A stretch of DNA of 64,000 nt from Bradyrhizobium elkanii USDA 76 (GTDB lineage: Bacteria > Pseudomonadota > Alphaproteobacteria > Rhizobiales > Xanthobacteraceae), in assembly GCF_023278185.1 (NCBI RefSeq), contig NZ_CP066356.1, forward strand, positions 5,324,001-5,388,000, in the 5' to 3' direction. Under the pieces are notes generated by a model. The model was given only the letters and a program-made list of their open reading frames with translations, had not been told where the DNA came from and did not search any database. Both the position numbers and the translations under genes were made by a program. Below, piece after piece: positions 11,902-21,790 of the stretch (positions are counted from its first letter, which is position 1; every line of letters starts with the position of its first letter).

Positions 11902-11933
11902 GGTGGAGGGAGCGCCAGGGCTCCTTCCGGTAT

Positions 11934-11955
11934 CATGCCCGCGCGTGCGGGCATG
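11934..11955. repeat. Short palindrome CATGCCCGC / GCGGGCATG
   Basis: CATGCCCGC and GCGGGCATG form a perfect nine-base-pair stem with a four-base loop. It lies 23 bases beyond the stop of the lipoprotein gene on the minus strand and can serve as its transcript end. The wording matches the outer arms of the family E elements at 52351 and 62797. Confidence 0.65.
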
Positions 11956-11977
11956 ACCTGCCGCCGGCGAAAACGCG

Positions 11978-12523
11978 CTAGCCGTGCGAGGTCTTTTTCT
12001 TCTTCGGCTTTGCCTGCTTCGGCTCCGGCACAGGGTCCGGACCGCGCTCGACGGACGACAGGCGCCCCGAGGAGAACGTGTAGATGCCGGCGCGCGCGCC
12101 ACGCGACCAGGTCACGACCGCAACACGCTCGCCGCCCGGCCCACTGGACAGGTTCACGCTGTCGGGAGCACCGATGCCGCGCACGACGTCGCATTCAGTG
12201 TGGCCGAGTGCAACGCTGCCGCCCGTTGGTTGCGGCGGCGGTGCACCGCCGGCCTGCGCGTTGGCATCGGCGGCGCCCGGCGGCGGTGCCATGCCTGGAC
12301 AACTGCCGTCGGCACTGACGAGATCATCGTTCGTTACCGGCTTGTCGGGCGTCAGCGGCGGCGATTCGATCGAGATGTTGCGGATGAACACCCGCCCGGG
12401 ACGCGAGAACCATTCCGCATCGCGCGAAAACAAGTCGGATCCGGCGCCAGAACAGCCGGCAAGTCCCGGCGCAAGCACCAGCAAGGCCAGCAGCGACTTC
12501 CGACTGAATGTTCCGTCCCGCAC
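11978..12523 (-). CDS. Lipoprotein with SmpA/BamE-like C-terminal region
   Basis: The N-terminus is a lipoprotein signal ending in the lipobox LAGC, so the mature protein is lipid-anchored at the cysteine. After a Pro/Ala/Gly-rich linker (about residues 75-105) comes a compact segment, GHTECDVVRGIGAPDSVNLS to IYTFSSGRLSSVE, that resembles the SmpA/OmlA (BamE) fold; the tail is Lys-rich. The start is uncertain: GTG 12523 has AGGAG eleven bases upstream, while an in-frame TTG at 12532 is only two bases from it. A role in outer-membrane assembly is inference from the fold. Confidence 0.75.
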   Translation of the reverse strand: MRDGTFSRKSLLALLVLAPGLAGCSGAGSDLFSRDAEWFSRPGRVFIRNISIESPPLTPDKPVTNDDLVSADGSCPGMAPPPGAADANAQAGGAPPPQPTGGSVALGHTECDVVRGIGAPDSVNLSSGPGGERVAVVTWSRGARAGIYTFSSGRLSSVERGPDPVPEPKQAKPKKKKTSHG

Positions 12524-12634
12524 GATCGACAAAGCTCCTACCCCTTCACCTAAGGGCTTGTCCGAACATCACTTTGCGGCATGACCGTGGCCCGCCCCAA
12601 GAAACGTCGAATTATCATTAATTAGTAGCTATCG

Positions 12635-13087
12635 CTATTGGCGCCGTTGCCAGCGTCCCCGCTCGTCGGTCTGCCAATAGGTGACCTCGAAGCCGCGCGC
12701 CTTGCAAGCCGTCCAGCTTTCCCTGGCCGAGGCCACCGCGTCGGGGTCGTCGCCGTTGAACACGAGGACCACCCGCTCGTAGCTGTCGCAGTCGGCCGGC
12801 AGCGCCGCATTGTCGACCAGGAAGCGGACATTGGCCCGATTCGGATTGCCCTCCTCGATCGACAGGATGATCGGCTGGTCCTGCGCGTCGGCGACGCGCG
12901 AGGTCGCGTGCGGCAGGAATGAATCGTCGCTGTAGGTCCACAGATGCGCGTCGAGCGTTTCGGCGCGCTCCTGCGACGTCGATTGCACGACCGCGCGCCA
13001 GCCGCGCTCGAGCGACTTCTCGAGCAGCGGCGGCAGCACGCTCTCCAGCGTCATGTTCTGCAGGTGGTAGAACAGAACCTCGGTCAT
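12635..13087 (-). CDS. holC: DNA polymerase III chi subunit
   Basis: A 150-residue protein beginning MTEVLFYHLQ, with the conserved central segment LDAHLWTYSDDSFLPH and the C-terminal FEVTYWQTDERGRW. These are the hallmarks of HolC, which links the clamp loader to SSB at the replication fork. It follows pepA by 15 bases on the same strand; the pepA-holC pairing is widespread in proteobacteria. Confidence 0.95.
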   Translation of the reverse strand: MTEVLFYHLQNMTLESVLPPLLEKSLERGWRAVVQSTSQERAETLDAHLWTYSDDSFLPHATSRVADAQDQPIILSIEEGNPNRANVRFLVDNAALPADCDSYERVVLVFNGDDPDAVASARESWTACKARGFEVTYWQTDERGRWQRRQ

Positions 13088-13102
13088 GCGCCGGCCGACA
13101 CT

Positions 13103-14605
13103 CTATTTCCTGGCTTCATAATAGTCGGACACCAGCCGCTCGAGCAGGCGGACGCCATAACCCGAACCCCAGCTCTGATTGATCTCGGTCTTCGGCGCGC
13201 CCATCGCGGTGCCGGCGATGTCGAGATGCGCCCACGGCGTGCCGTCGACGAAACGCTGCAGGAATTGCGCTGCCGTGATCGAGCCGCCGTTGCGCCCGCC
13301 GGTGTTCTTCATGTCGGCGAATTGCGAATCGATCTGCTTGTCGTATTCGGGACCGAGCGGCATGCGCCATACCTTCTCGCCGGTCTCGAGGCCGACCTTG
13401 GCGAGGCGCTCGGCGAGTTCGTCATTGTTGGAGAACATGCCGGCGTGATCGGTGCCGAGCGCGACCATGATCGCGCCGGTCAGCGTGGCCAGATCGACCA
13501 TGAATTTCGGCTTGAACTTCTTGGCGACGTACCAGAGCACGTCGGCGAGCACGAGGCGTCCCTCGGCGTCGGTGTTGATGATTTCGATGGTCTGGCCGGA
13601 CATCGAGGTGACGATGTCGCCCGGACGCTGCGCATTGCCGTCGGGCATGTTCTCGACAAGGCCGATGGCGCCGACCACATTGACGCGGGCCTTGCGCGCC
13701 GCGAGCGCATGCATCAGCCCGACCACGCAGGCCGCACCGCCCATATCACCCTTCATGTCCTCCATGCCGCCGGCCGACTTGATGGAGATGCCGCCGGTGT
13801 CGAAGCAGACGCCCTTGCCGACGAACGCGACCGGCGCCTCGCTCTTCTTGCCGCCGTTCCAGCGCATGATCACGGTGCGGCCGGGCCGTGCCGATCCCTG
13901 CGCGACGCCGAGCAGCGCGCCCATGCCGAGCTTGGTCATCGCCTTGACGTCGAGCACCTCGACGCTGACGCCGAGCTTGCGAAGCTGGCTGGCGCGGCGT
14001 GCGAATTCCTCGGGGTACAGCACGTTCGGCGGCTCGTTGACGAGCTCACGCGCCAAATTCACACCGTCAACGACCGAGGCTTCAGGCGCGTAGGCCTTCC
14101 TGGCGGCGGCAACATCGTCGACGGCGATCGAGACGTCGGCCCGCAGTGTGCCGTCCTCGCCGTCCTTCTTCTTGGTCTTGTAGCGGTCGAACTTGTAGGC
14201 GCGCAGACGGATGCCGGTGGCGATCGCGGCGGCCTGGCCGGCGGCCATCGCGGCATCGGGCAGTTCCGCGATCACGGTCATCGAACCGCTGCCGGCATTG
14301 AGCTTGCCGGCCACCGCGCCGCCAAACTTGAGAAAATCCTTGTCCTTGAGGTCGGCCGCCTTGCCGGTGCCGATCACGATCAGCCGCTCGACCTTGATTC
14401 CCTCCGGCGCCAGGATGTCGAGGATCGCCCCGCTCTTACCCTTGAACTGGTTGGCGGCCGCGGCCCGCTTGACCGTCTCGGCGGCGGCTCCCAGCGCCTT
14501 CCGGGTGGCGGCTCCCAGCTTCAATTGGTCGTCGCAAAAGGCGACCAGAATACCGCGAGCGGCCGCGGAGAATGGGACAAAGCCGACCTTGACGGCGTCG
14601 GACAT
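13103..14605 (-). CDS. pepA: Leucyl aminopeptidase (cytosol aminopeptidase, M17)
   Basis: A 500-residue peptidase with the M17 signature [16 protein letters not shown] and the metal-binding segments [20 protein letters not shown] and MKGDMGGAA. It removes N-terminal residues from peptides with two divalent metals; in E. coli the same protein also binds DNA for Xer recombination, which cannot be judged here. The ATG at 14605 is preceded by AGGATTTTCC in mRNA sense, with a usable GGA. It leads the pepA-holC operon. Confidence 0.97.
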   Translation of the reverse strand: MSDAVKVGFVPFSAAARGILVAFCDDQLKLGAATRKALGAAAETVKRAAAANQFKGKSGAILDILAPEGIKVERLIVIGTGKAADLKDKDFLKFGGAVAGKLNAGSGSMTVIAELPDAAMAAGQAAAIATGIRLRAYKFDRYKTKKKDGEDGTLRADVSIAVDDVAAARKAYAPEASVVDGVNLARELVNEPPNVLYPEEFARRASQLRKLGVSVEVLDVKAMTKLGMGALLGVAQGSARPGRTVIMRWNGGKKSEAPVAFVGKGVCFDTGGISIKSAGGMEDMKGDMGGAACVVGLMHALAARKARVNVVGAIGLVENMPDGNAQRPGDIVTSMSGQTIEIINTDAEGRLVLADVLWYVAKKFKPKFMVDLATLTGAIMVALGTDHAGMFSNNDELAERLAKVGLETGEKVWRMPLGPEYDKQIDSQFADMKNTGGRNGGSITAAQFLQRFVDGTPWAHLDIAGTAMGAPKTEINQSWGSGYGVRLLERLVSDYYEARK

Positions 14606-14975
14606 AGGAAAATCCTCCAGAACTCAGGGTGTTGCTCGGACCTGAGGCGGTCCTTCCGGCACGCGGGGTGAGCATTGCGATAGCGGTCCGGAACCAGCCC
14701 GAACCGGGCTTGTCACGCACTATGAACTGTCGGCTGCGTCGCTGCCAAGCGCCGGAGTGGCCGGAAGGCCACAAAAGCGATTAATTAACCATAAATTAAG
14801 CGTGCCTTGGCCCGGCCATTTTGTTGACGGATCAAAGGGATGGTAGTGAGAGAGCGACTAGAGAGTGAGCCGGACGGGTCCGCGGCTCGACCATAGGGGA
14901 ACCCGGGTTGACGGGGATGGTCGAAAGCCGTGCGTTTGGTTGCGTGCAGGGGTCTTTGGGGGTCGTGCGGTAGCG
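14606..14975. other. Divergent promoter region, pepA / lptFGD
   Basis: No gene is supported in this 370-base gap. A conspicuous AT-rich patch at about 14778-14805 (GATTAATTAACCATAAATTA) stands out from the GC-rich surroundings and is a likely core promoter region, though boxes for each strand cannot be assigned with confidence. An open frame extends lptF upstream to 14865, but its residues are not conserved-looking. Confidence 0.45.
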
Positions 14976-16142
14976 ATGGGGTCGATCGACAAGTACATCT
15001 TTAAAACGACGCTGGCGTCGTTTGCGCTTGTCCTGGTCAGCCTCACCGGCGTGATCTGGATTACGCAGGCGCTGCGCGGCATCGACCTGATGACCAGCCA
15101 GGGTCAGACCATCCTCACCTTCCTTGGCATCACCGGTCTCGTGATTCCCGCCCTGGTGCTGATCATCGCCCCGATCGCGCTGATGATCGCGATCTCCCAT
15201 ACGCTGAACAAGCTCGCGACCGATTCCGAAATCATCGTCATGAACGCGGCGGGCTTCTCGCCGATCCGGCTGTTCCGGCCGTTCTTCCTCGCCACCTGCG
15301 TGGTGGCGGCACTGGTCGCCTTCATCGGCGCCTATCTCGCCCCCGACGGCATGCGCCGAATCAAGCAGTGGGACGCTGAGATCACCGCCGACGTACTGAC
15401 CAACATCCTGCAGCCCGGCCGCTTCGCCCAGCTCGACCAGAACTTGACGATTCGCATCCGCGAGCGCCTGCCCGGCGGCGTGCTCGGTGGCGTCTTCGTC
15501 GACGATCGCCGCGATCCGCAGGAGCGCGTCACCATCATCGCCGACCACGGCACCGTGCAGAAGACCGATCGAGGTTCGTACCTCGTGCTCTATGACGGCA
15601 ATCTCCAACGGTTCGAGGTTGGCAAGCGCGATCCGGCGCTGGTCGCGTTCGCCCGCTACGCCTTTGACATGTCGAAATTCTCGCAGGGCCGCGACGTCAC
15701 GCTCGGGATTCGCGAGCGCTATCTCTGGGAGCTGATGTGGCCGGACGAGGAAGACAAGACCTATCAGCAGCTGTCGGGCCAGTTCTTCGCGGAGCTGCAT
15801 GATCGCTTCATGGCGCCGATCTATCCGTTTGCGTTCGCGGCCCTCACCTTCGCCTTCCTCGGCGCGCCGCGCACCACGCGCCAAAGCCGCAATTTCTCGA
15901 TCGGCGGCTCGGTATTCGCGGTGTTCGGCCTGCGGATGGTCGGATTCGCCTGCTCCGTCATGGCAGTGAAGACGCCGCTCGCGGCGCTGGTGCAGTATCT
16001 GATGCTGTTCGGCGGCATCGGCGTCGGCATCTGGATGATCGTCGGCGGCGTGGTCGTCGAACCGCCGCCGCGGCTGATGGAAGCGATCAACAGGAACAAC
16101 GAGCGCATTGTGCGCCTCTTCCGGAGGCCGGCAACCGCATGA
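14976..16142 (+). CDS. lptF: LPS export permease LptF
   Basis: LptF is one of the two membrane subunits of the LptB2FG ABC transporter that extracts LPS from the inner membrane. The protein (388 residues) starts MGSIDKYIFKTTLASF, and has three N-terminal membrane helices, a periplasmic beta-jellyroll region (about 125-265) and three C-terminal helices, the YjgP/YjgQ arrangement. The ATG at 14976 fits the conserved N-terminus. Its stop overlaps the lptG start by four bases. Confidence 0.93.
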   Translation: MGSIDKYIFKTTLASFALVLVSLTGVIWITQALRGIDLMTSQGQTILTFLGITGLVIPALVLIIAPIALMIAISHTLNKLATDSEIIVMNAAGFSPIRLFRPFFLATCVVAALVAFIGAYLAPDGMRRIKQWDAEITADVLTNILQPGRFAQLDQNLTIRIRERLPGGVLGGVFVDDRRDPQERVTIIADHGTVQKTDRGSYLVLYDGNLQRFEVGKRDPALVAFARYAFDMSKFSQGRDVTLGIRERYLWELMWPDEEDKTYQQLSGQFFAELHDRFMAPIYPFAFAALTFAFLGAPRTTRQSRNFSIGGSVFAVFGLRMVGFACSVMAVKTPLAALVQYLMLFGGIGVGIWMIVGGVVVEPPPRLMEAINRNNERIVRLFRRPATA

Positions 16143-17236
16143 GCATGGTGACAAACACGCTCGGGCGTTATTTCGCCGGCCGCTTCGTGGTCGCGGCAGT
16201 GGGTGTGTTCGCGGGCATCTTCGTGCTGCTCGTGCTGGTCGACTACATCGAGATGGTGCGCAAGACGTCGGGCCTCGTCTCGGCCTCCGCGATCACGGTC
16301 GCGGAGACTTCGCTATTCCGGGTGCCGCAGTTGCTTGAGAAGCTGATGCCGTTCTGCGTGCTGATCGGCGCCATGACCTGCTACCTCGCCTTGTCGCGGC
16401 GGCTGGAGCTCGTCGTGGCACGCGCCGCCGGCGTCTCGGCCTGGCAATTCATCTCGCCGGCGCTGGCCAGCGCGATCTTGCTCGGCATCTTCGCGACCAC
16501 CGCCTACAATCCGGTGTCGGCCAATCTGCGCGAGCTCTCCAAGCGCATGGAAGCCGAGCTGTTCGGCTCGGCGCCCGGCGGCGGCATTCAGGACGCGTCC
16601 GGCTTCTGGCTGAACCAGATCAACGACGAGGGGCAGGCGATCATCAATGCGGCCCGCAGCGAGCAGCAGGGCGTCCGGCTGACCGGCCTCACCGTGTTCC
16701 GATTCGATACGACGCTCCAGTTCAAGGAGCGAATCGAAGCGCGCGAAGCGGCGCTCGAAGACGGCCGTTGGGTGTTCAAAAGCGTGCGCCGATTCACCCT
16801 CGATAAGCCTCCGGTGGACCAGGACACCTTCTACCTGACCACCACCCTTACCCCGGCACAGGTGCGCAACAGTTTCTCCACCCCGGAAACTGTGTCCTTT
16901 TGGCAACTGCCGAACTACATCCGTTCGTCGGAGAGTTCAGGGTTCGCGACGGCTGGCTATCGCTTGCAGTATCACAAGCTCATCGCACAGCCGTTTTTGC
17001 TGGCTGCGATGGTGATGTTGGCGGCTTCTGTGAGCCTCCGCTTCTTTCGGATGGGCGGCGTGCAGAAGATGGTTTTGAGTGGCGTGGGCGCAGGCTTTCT
17101 GCTCTACGTGCTGTCGAAAGTAACTGAAGATTTGAGCAAGGCTGAGTTGATGCATCCCATCGCTGCGGCGTGGTTGCCTGTCGTTGTGGGCAGCCTCACC
17201 GGTTTCTTAGCCTTGCTGTACCAGGAGGACGGGTAG
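16139..17236 (+). CDS. lptG: LPS export permease LptG
   Basis: The partner of LptF, with the same six-helix YjgP/YjgQ architecture in 365 residues. The N-terminal NTLGRYFAGRFVVAA and the segment MTCYLALSRRLELVVARAAG after helix 2 are typical coupling regions that meet the LptB ATPase. lptB itself is not in the window. The start overlaps lptF (ATGA) and the TAG stop shares its last base with the lptD GTG. Confidence 0.94.
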   Translation: MSMVTNTLGRYFAGRFVVAAVGVFAGIFVLLVLVDYIEMVRKTSGLVSASAITVAETSLFRVPQLLEKLMPFCVLIGAMTCYLALSRRLELVVARAAGVSAWQFISPALASAILLGIFATTAYNPVSANLRELSKRMEAELFGSAPGGGIQDASGFWLNQINDEGQAIINAARSEQQGVRLTGLTVFRFDTTLQFKERIEAREAALEDGRWVFKSVRRFTLDKPPVDQDTFYLTTTLTPAQVRNSFSTPETVSFWQLPNYIRSSESSGFATAGYRLQYHKLIAQPFLLAAMVMLAASVSLRFFRMGGVQKMVLSGVGAGFLLYVLSKVTEDLSKAELMHPIAAAWLPVVVGSLTGFLALLYQEDG

Positions 17237-19737
17237 TGGCTATCGTCGCCGCCCGCCAGTTGAGGTCGCCTGCTCTCGGGCGGCGCAGTGCCCTGCGCCG
17301 TCAACGGAGCCGCATGGCCGCGTTTGGCGTTTCGATCTCAGCTCTCCTCGCCGCGTTCGTCGTGGTCAGCGCGCTCGACGTGGTCGCGTCGACGCCGGCT
17401 GCCGCGCAGGCGTTCACCTACAATCCGCGTCCGCCGAAGCCGCCCCGCCCGCCGGCCAAGAATGACGGGCAGATGCTCGTTCAGGCGACCGAGGTCGATT
17501 ACGACTACAACAACCAGCGCATCTCGGCCGTCGGCAACGTCCAGATGTTCTACAACGGCACCAGCGTCGAGGCCGACAAGGTCATCTACGACCAGAAGAC
17601 CAAGCGTCTTCATGCCGAAGGCAACATCCGCATGACCGATGCGGAAGGCAAGATCACCTACGCCAACATCGTGGATCTCAGCGACGACTACCGCGACGGT
17701 TTCGTCGATTCGCTGCGCGTCGACACTGAAGACCAGACCCGCATGGCGGCGACCCGTGCCGATCGGTCCAGCGGCAATTACACGGTGTTCGACAACGGCG
17801 TTTATACCGCCTGCGCGCCCTGTAAGGATGATCCGAAGAAGCCGCCGCTCTGGCAGGTCAAGGGCGCGCGCATCATCCATAACCAGACCGAGAAGATGCT
17901 CTATTTCGAGAACGCCCAGCTCGAATTCTTCGGCGTTCCGATGGCGTATCTGCCCTACTTCTCGACGCCCGATCCGACCGTGAAGCGCAAGAGCGGCTTC
18001 CTGATGCCGGGCTTCACCACGTATTCGGCGTTCGGCGTCGGCGTCGAAATCCCCTATTACTTCGCGCTCGCGCCGGACTTCGACGCGACCTTCAATCCGC
18101 GCATCACGTCGAAGCAGGGCGTGCTGTTCCAGGGCGAATTCCGCCAGCGCCTGTCGAACGGCGCCTATCAGATCCGGCTCTACGGCATCGACCAGCTCGA
18201 TCAGGGCGCCTTCGCCGGCCAGCCCGGCGACCGCCAATTCCGCGGCGGCGTCGAGACCAAGGGTCAGTTCGCGCTGAACGACAAATGGACCTGGGGCTGG
18301 GACGGCGTGCTGCTGTCCGACTACTACTTCATGTCCGATTATCGGCTGGCCCAGTACAAGGACCCGTTCGGATCGTTCCTGTCGCTGCCGACCGAGGCGA
18401 TCTCGCAACTCTATCTGACCGGCGTCGGCAACCGCAGCTTCTTCGACGCACGCGCGATCTATTATCTCAGCTACTCGGGCAACCAGAACCAGGTTCCGGT
18501 GGTCGCGCCTGTGATCGACTACAACAACGTGATCAACAGCCCGATCTTCGGTGGCGAGTTCAGCTACAAGGTGAACTTCACCAACCTGACCCGCGAAACC
18601 GCGGTGTTCGACCCGATCACGGCACAGGCCGCCAACCCCCTTAACCCGTTGTGCACAACCACGTCCGCCGACCCGATGGCGCGGACGCCGTCGCAGTGCC
18701 TGCTGCGCGGCATGCCGGGCACCTACACAAGGCTGACCGCCGAAGCGCAGTGGCGCAAATCCTATACCGACCCGCTCGGCCAGATCTGGACGCCGTTCGT
18801 CGGCGTCCGCGCCGATGCCATCAACGCCGACATCTCGAACCAGCCGGGCGTTTCCAACTTCCTGCCGGTCGGCGACACCCAGACGGTCCGCCTGATGCCG
18901 ACCGTCGGCTTCGAATACCGCTACCCCTTCATCAACGTGCAGCCGTGGGGCACGACGACCGTCGAGCCGATCGCGCAGGTCATCATCCGGCCCAACGAGC
19001 CCGACGCCGGCAAGCTTCCGAACGAGGACGCGCAGAGCCTGGTGTTCGACACCTCGAACCTGTTCGCGGTCGACAAGTTCTCCGGCTACGACCGCGTCGA
19101 AGGCGGCAGTCGCGCCAATGTCGGCGTGCAGGCCACCACGCAGTTCGATCGCGGCGGCAGCGTCAAGGCGATGTTCGGACAGTCCTACCAGATGTTCGGG
19201 TTGAACTCGTTCGCGGTCGCGGACGTCACCAACACCGGCATCGACTCCGGCCTGCAGAATCCGCGCTCGGACTATGTCGCGAGCCTCGCCTACTCGCCCA
19301 ACCGCACCTACACGTTCAGCGTCCGCTCGCGGATGGACGAGGCGACCTGGAACATCAATCGGTTCGAGGCCCAGGCCAGCGCGAACTTCGACCGCTGGTC
19401 GGTCAGCCTGATGTACGGCGACTATGCCGCGCAGCCGGAACTTGGCTATTTGACGCGCCGCGAGGGCATCCTCGCCAGCGGATCGGTCAAGGTGGCGGCG
19501 AACTGGGTGGTTCAGGGCGCGGCGCGCTGGGACCTTGAAGCGAACAAGATCAACCAGTACGCGTTCGGCGCGGGCTATGTGGACGACTGCTTCGTGCTGG
19601 CCGCCAACTATGTCACGTCCTATACCTATCAGGCCGGCTCGACGCCGCCCGTCCTCAGCCACGCGTTCATGTTCCAGATCGGGCTGCGGACGATCGCCCA
19701 AACCTCCACGACCAGCAGTTCGGCTGGCATGCAGTAG
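17236..19737 (+). CDS. lptD: LPS-assembly outer-membrane protein LptD
   Basis: LptD is the outer-membrane barrel that inserts LPS at the cell surface. The GTG at 17236 has AGGAGG seven bases upstream (17223-17228), giving 833 residues; a later ATG at 17314 is also possible. A hydrophobic export segment ends in AAAQA. The N-terminal OstA beta-jellyroll covers DGQMLVQATEVDYDYNNQ through the NYTVFDNGVYTAC region, with a Cys pair (TACAPC) that may take part in disulfide maturation, and the rest is a long aromatic-rich barrel ending in Gln. It is translationally linked to lptG. Confidence 0.95.
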   Translation: MAIVAARQLRSPALGRRSALRRQRSRMAAFGVSISALLAAFVVVSALDVVASTPAAAQAFTYNPRPPKPPRPPAKNDGQMLVQATEVDYDYNNQRISAVGNVQMFYNGTSVEADKVIYDQKTKRLHAEGNIRMTDAEGKITYANIVDLSDDYRDGFVDSLRVDTEDQTRMAATRADRSSGNYTVFDNGVYTACAPCKDDPKKPPLWQVKGARIIHNQTEKMLYFENAQLEFFGVPMAYLPYFSTPDPTVKRKSGFLMPGFTTYSAFGVGVEIPYYFALAPDFDATFNPRITSKQGVLFQGEFRQRLSNGAYQIRLYGIDQLDQGAFAGQPGDRQFRGGVETKGQFALNDKWTWGWDGVLLSDYYFMSDYRLAQYKDPFGSFLSLPTEAISQLYLTGVGNRSFFDARAIYYLSYSGNQNQVPVVAPVIDYNNVINSPIFGGEFSYKVNFTNLTRETAVFDPITAQAANPLNPLCTTTSADPMARTPSQCLLRGMPGTYTRLTAEAQWRKSYTDPLGQIWTPFVGVRADAINADISNQPGVSNFLPVGDTQTVRLMPTVGFEYRYPFINVQPWGTTTVEPIAQVIIRPNEPDAGKLPNEDAQSLVFDTSNLFAVDKFSGYDRVEGGSRANVGVQATTQFDRGGSVKAMFGQSYQMFGLNSFAVADVTNTGIDSGLQNPRSDYVASLAYSPNRTYTFSVRSRMDEATWNINRFEAQASANFDRWSVSLMYGDYAAQPELGYLTRREGILASGSVKVAANWVVQGAARWDLEANKINQYAFGAGYVDDCFVLAANYVTSYTYQAGSTPPVLSHAFMFQIGLRTIAQTSTTSSSAGMQ

Positions 19738-19814
19738 CGAGCGAGCGGTCTGGCGGAGGGCGTGGATTGCCTGCGGGCCTGTGGCTCCGGTTTGAATTGG
19801 TTTAAACGGCTGAC

Positions 19815-20771
19815 ATGACGATAATGACGACCGCTAGCCTGCCAACGCGCCGCTATCAGCTAGTGTTGAGTTTCCTGCTGGCTCTTTTCTTCCTGCTCGG
19901 AGGCGGTGCGCGACTGCATGCCCAGACCATCGCCGTGATGGTCAATGGCGAGCCCATCACCAATTACGACATCGAGCAGCGCGCCAAGCTGAACGCCCTG
20001 ACCGGCGGCAAGACGCCCGATCGGAAGACCGTCCTCGACGAACTGATCGACGAGAAGCTGAAGATCAAGGAAGCCAAGAAATTCGGCGTGGATCCGTCGG
20101 CCGGCGATATCGACCAGTCCTTCGGCGGTATGGCGCAGCGGATGCGGCTTTCCGGCGACCAGCTCACCAAGGTGCTCGAGGGCAAGGGCATCCGCCCGGA
20201 CACGCTGAAGCAACGCATCAGGGCCGACATGGTCTGGACCAGCCTGGTCCGCGGCCGCTTCAAGGAAAGCCTGCAGGTTGGCGAAAAGGACGTGGCCAAC
20301 GCGGTCAAGGAGACCGGAGGGGCGGTTGAGGCCGAGGCGTTCGAATACAGGATGCAGCCGGTCGTTCTGATCGTGCCCCGCGGCGCGCCGCAGTCGGAGT
20401 TCGAGGGGCGCCGCAAGGAAGCGGACAGCCTGCGCGAGCGCGTCACCAGTTGCGAGGAAGCCAACACCTTCTTCAAGTCGATGCGCAACGCCGCGATCCG
20501 CGAGATCGTCGTGAAGACCTCGGCCGACCTGCCGCAGTCGCTGCGCGACATCCTGGACAAGACCCCGGTCGGCCACCTCACCCCTCCCGAGGTTACCAAG
20601 CAGGGCATCGAAATGGTCGCCCTCTGCGGCAGGAAGGCGACCACCGTCGACACACCGAAGAAGCGTGAGATGCGCGACAAGATGTACGTGCAGAAGTACG
20701 AGGCGAAGTCGAAGGCCTACCTGCAGGAAGTCCGGAAAGCCGCGATGATCGAATATCCAGGCGGGCGATGA
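19815..20771 (+). CDS. surA: SurA-type periplasmic chaperone / peptidyl-prolyl isomerase
   Basis: The protein has a signal peptide ending LHAQ and a SurA N-terminal domain (VMVNGEPITNYDIEQRAKL, then LDELIDEKLKIKEAKKFGV). A degenerate parvulin-like region follows, with FEYRMQPVVLIVPRG and GHLTPPEVTKQGIEMVALCG. SurA chaperones unfolded outer-membrane proteins, and LptD is its best-known client, so its position right after lptD fits. At 318 residues it has room for one PPIase domain rather than the two of E. coli SurA. Confidence 0.9.
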   Translation: MTIMTTASLPTRRYQLVLSFLLALFFLLGGGARLHAQTIAVMVNGEPITNYDIEQRAKLNALTGGKTPDRKTVLDELIDEKLKIKEAKKFGVDPSAGDIDQSFGGMAQRMRLSGDQLTKVLEGKGIRPDTLKQRIRADMVWTSLVRGRFKESLQVGEKDVANAVKETGGAVEAEAFEYRMQPVVLIVPRGAPQSEFEGRRKEADSLRERVTSCEEANTFFKSMRNAAIREIVVKTSADLPQSLRDILDKTPVGHLTPPEVTKQGIEMVALCGRKATTVDTPKKREMRDKMYVQKYEAKSKAYLQEVRKAAMIEYPGGR

Positions 20772-20788
20772 TCGACTATCGTTGACGC

Positions 20789-21790
20789 ATGGCTCAACCT
20801 CTCGCACTGACATCCGGCGAGCCCGCAGGCATCGGCCCCGACATCACGCTCGCCGCATGGCTGCGACGCCACGAACTCGATCTCCCGCCGTTCTATCTGC
20901 TCGGCGACCGTGCCGCGCTTGCCGAGCGCGCCAAGGCGCTCGGGCTAGCCGTCGAATTGGCCGAGGTCAGCGCCGAGGAGGCATCCGCGGCGTTCGCACG
21001 CGCCCTCCCCGTGGTTGCGACCGGCAAGGCGGCGACGGCGCGGCCGGGCCAGCCCGACGGCACGAGCGCGGATGCGGCGCTAGCATCGATCCGGCAGGCC
21101 GTCGCCGATGTCGCCGCCGGCAAGGCCAGCGCCGTCGTCACCAATCCGATCGCCAAGAACGTGCTGTACCGCGCCGGCTTCCGGCATCCCGGCCACACAG
21201 AGTTCTTGGCCGAGCTTGCCGCAAGCGGCGGGCACGCGCCGCAGCCGGTGATGATGCTGTGGTCGCCGGCGCTCGCCGTCGTCCCGGTGACGATCCATGT
21301 GTCGGTCCGCGAGGCGCTGGCGCAATTGACGACCGACTTGATCGTGTCGACCGCGCGGATCGTGGTCGCGGACATGAAGGCGCGGTTCGGCCTCGCGGCG
21401 CCGCGGCTCGCCATTGCCGGCCTCAATCCGCATGCCGGCGAAGACGGCACGCTCGGCATGGAAGACGTCGAGATCGTCGCGCCCGCGGTCGAGATCCTGC
21501 GCCGCGATGGCATTGCCGTCCGGGGCCCGCTGCCGGCCGACACCATGTTCCACGCAGCCGCGCGCAAGACCTATGACTGTGCGATCTGCATGTATCACGA
21601 CCAGGCGCTGATCCCGATCAAGACCGTCGCGTTCGAGGACGCCGTCAATGTCACCCTGGGACTGCCCTTCATCCGGACGTCGCCCGATCACGGCACCGCA
21701 TTCGACATCGCCGGCACCGGCAAGGCCAATCCGTCAAGCCTGATCGCCGCCCTCCGGCTCGCCGCGCGCATGGCCGCGGCATCAAGCTAA
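20789..21790 (+). CDS. pdxA: 4-hydroxythreonine-4-phosphate dehydrogenase
   Basis: This enzyme oxidises 4-phosphohydroxy-threonine in pyridoxal phosphate synthesis. The N-terminal [15 protein letters not shown], the metal-binding [13 protein letters not shown] and the C-terminal [12 protein letters not shown] with [19 protein letters not shown] are all classic. It has 333 residues. It sits 17 bases after surA and is directly abutted by rsmA, the conserved surA-pdxA-rsmA order. Confidence 0.97.
   Translation: MAQPLALTSGEPAGIGPDITLAAWLRRHELDLPPFYLLGDRAALAERAKALGLAVELAEVSAEEASAAFARALPVVATGKAATARPGQPDGTSADAALASIRQAVADVAAGKASAVVTNPIAKNVLYRAGFRHPGHTEFLAELAASGGHAPQPVMMLWSPALAVVPVTIHVSVREALAQLTTDLIVSTARIVVADMKARFGLAAPRLAIAGLNPHAGEDGTLGMEDVEIVAPAVEILRRDGIAVRGPLPADTMFHAAARKTYDCAICMYHDQALIPIKTVAFEDAVNVTLGLPFIRTSPDHGTAFDIAGTGKANPSSLIAALRLAARMAAASS

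Noticed and set aside
14865..14975. Upstream extension of lptF by 37 codons
   Set aside because: The frame is open, but the residues are not like any LptF start. The ATG at 14976 gives the conserved N-terminus.
17338..19701. A minus-strand open frame of 787 codons
   Set aside because: It is the complement of lptD. No ribosome site or domain is present and the composition is that of antisense shadow.
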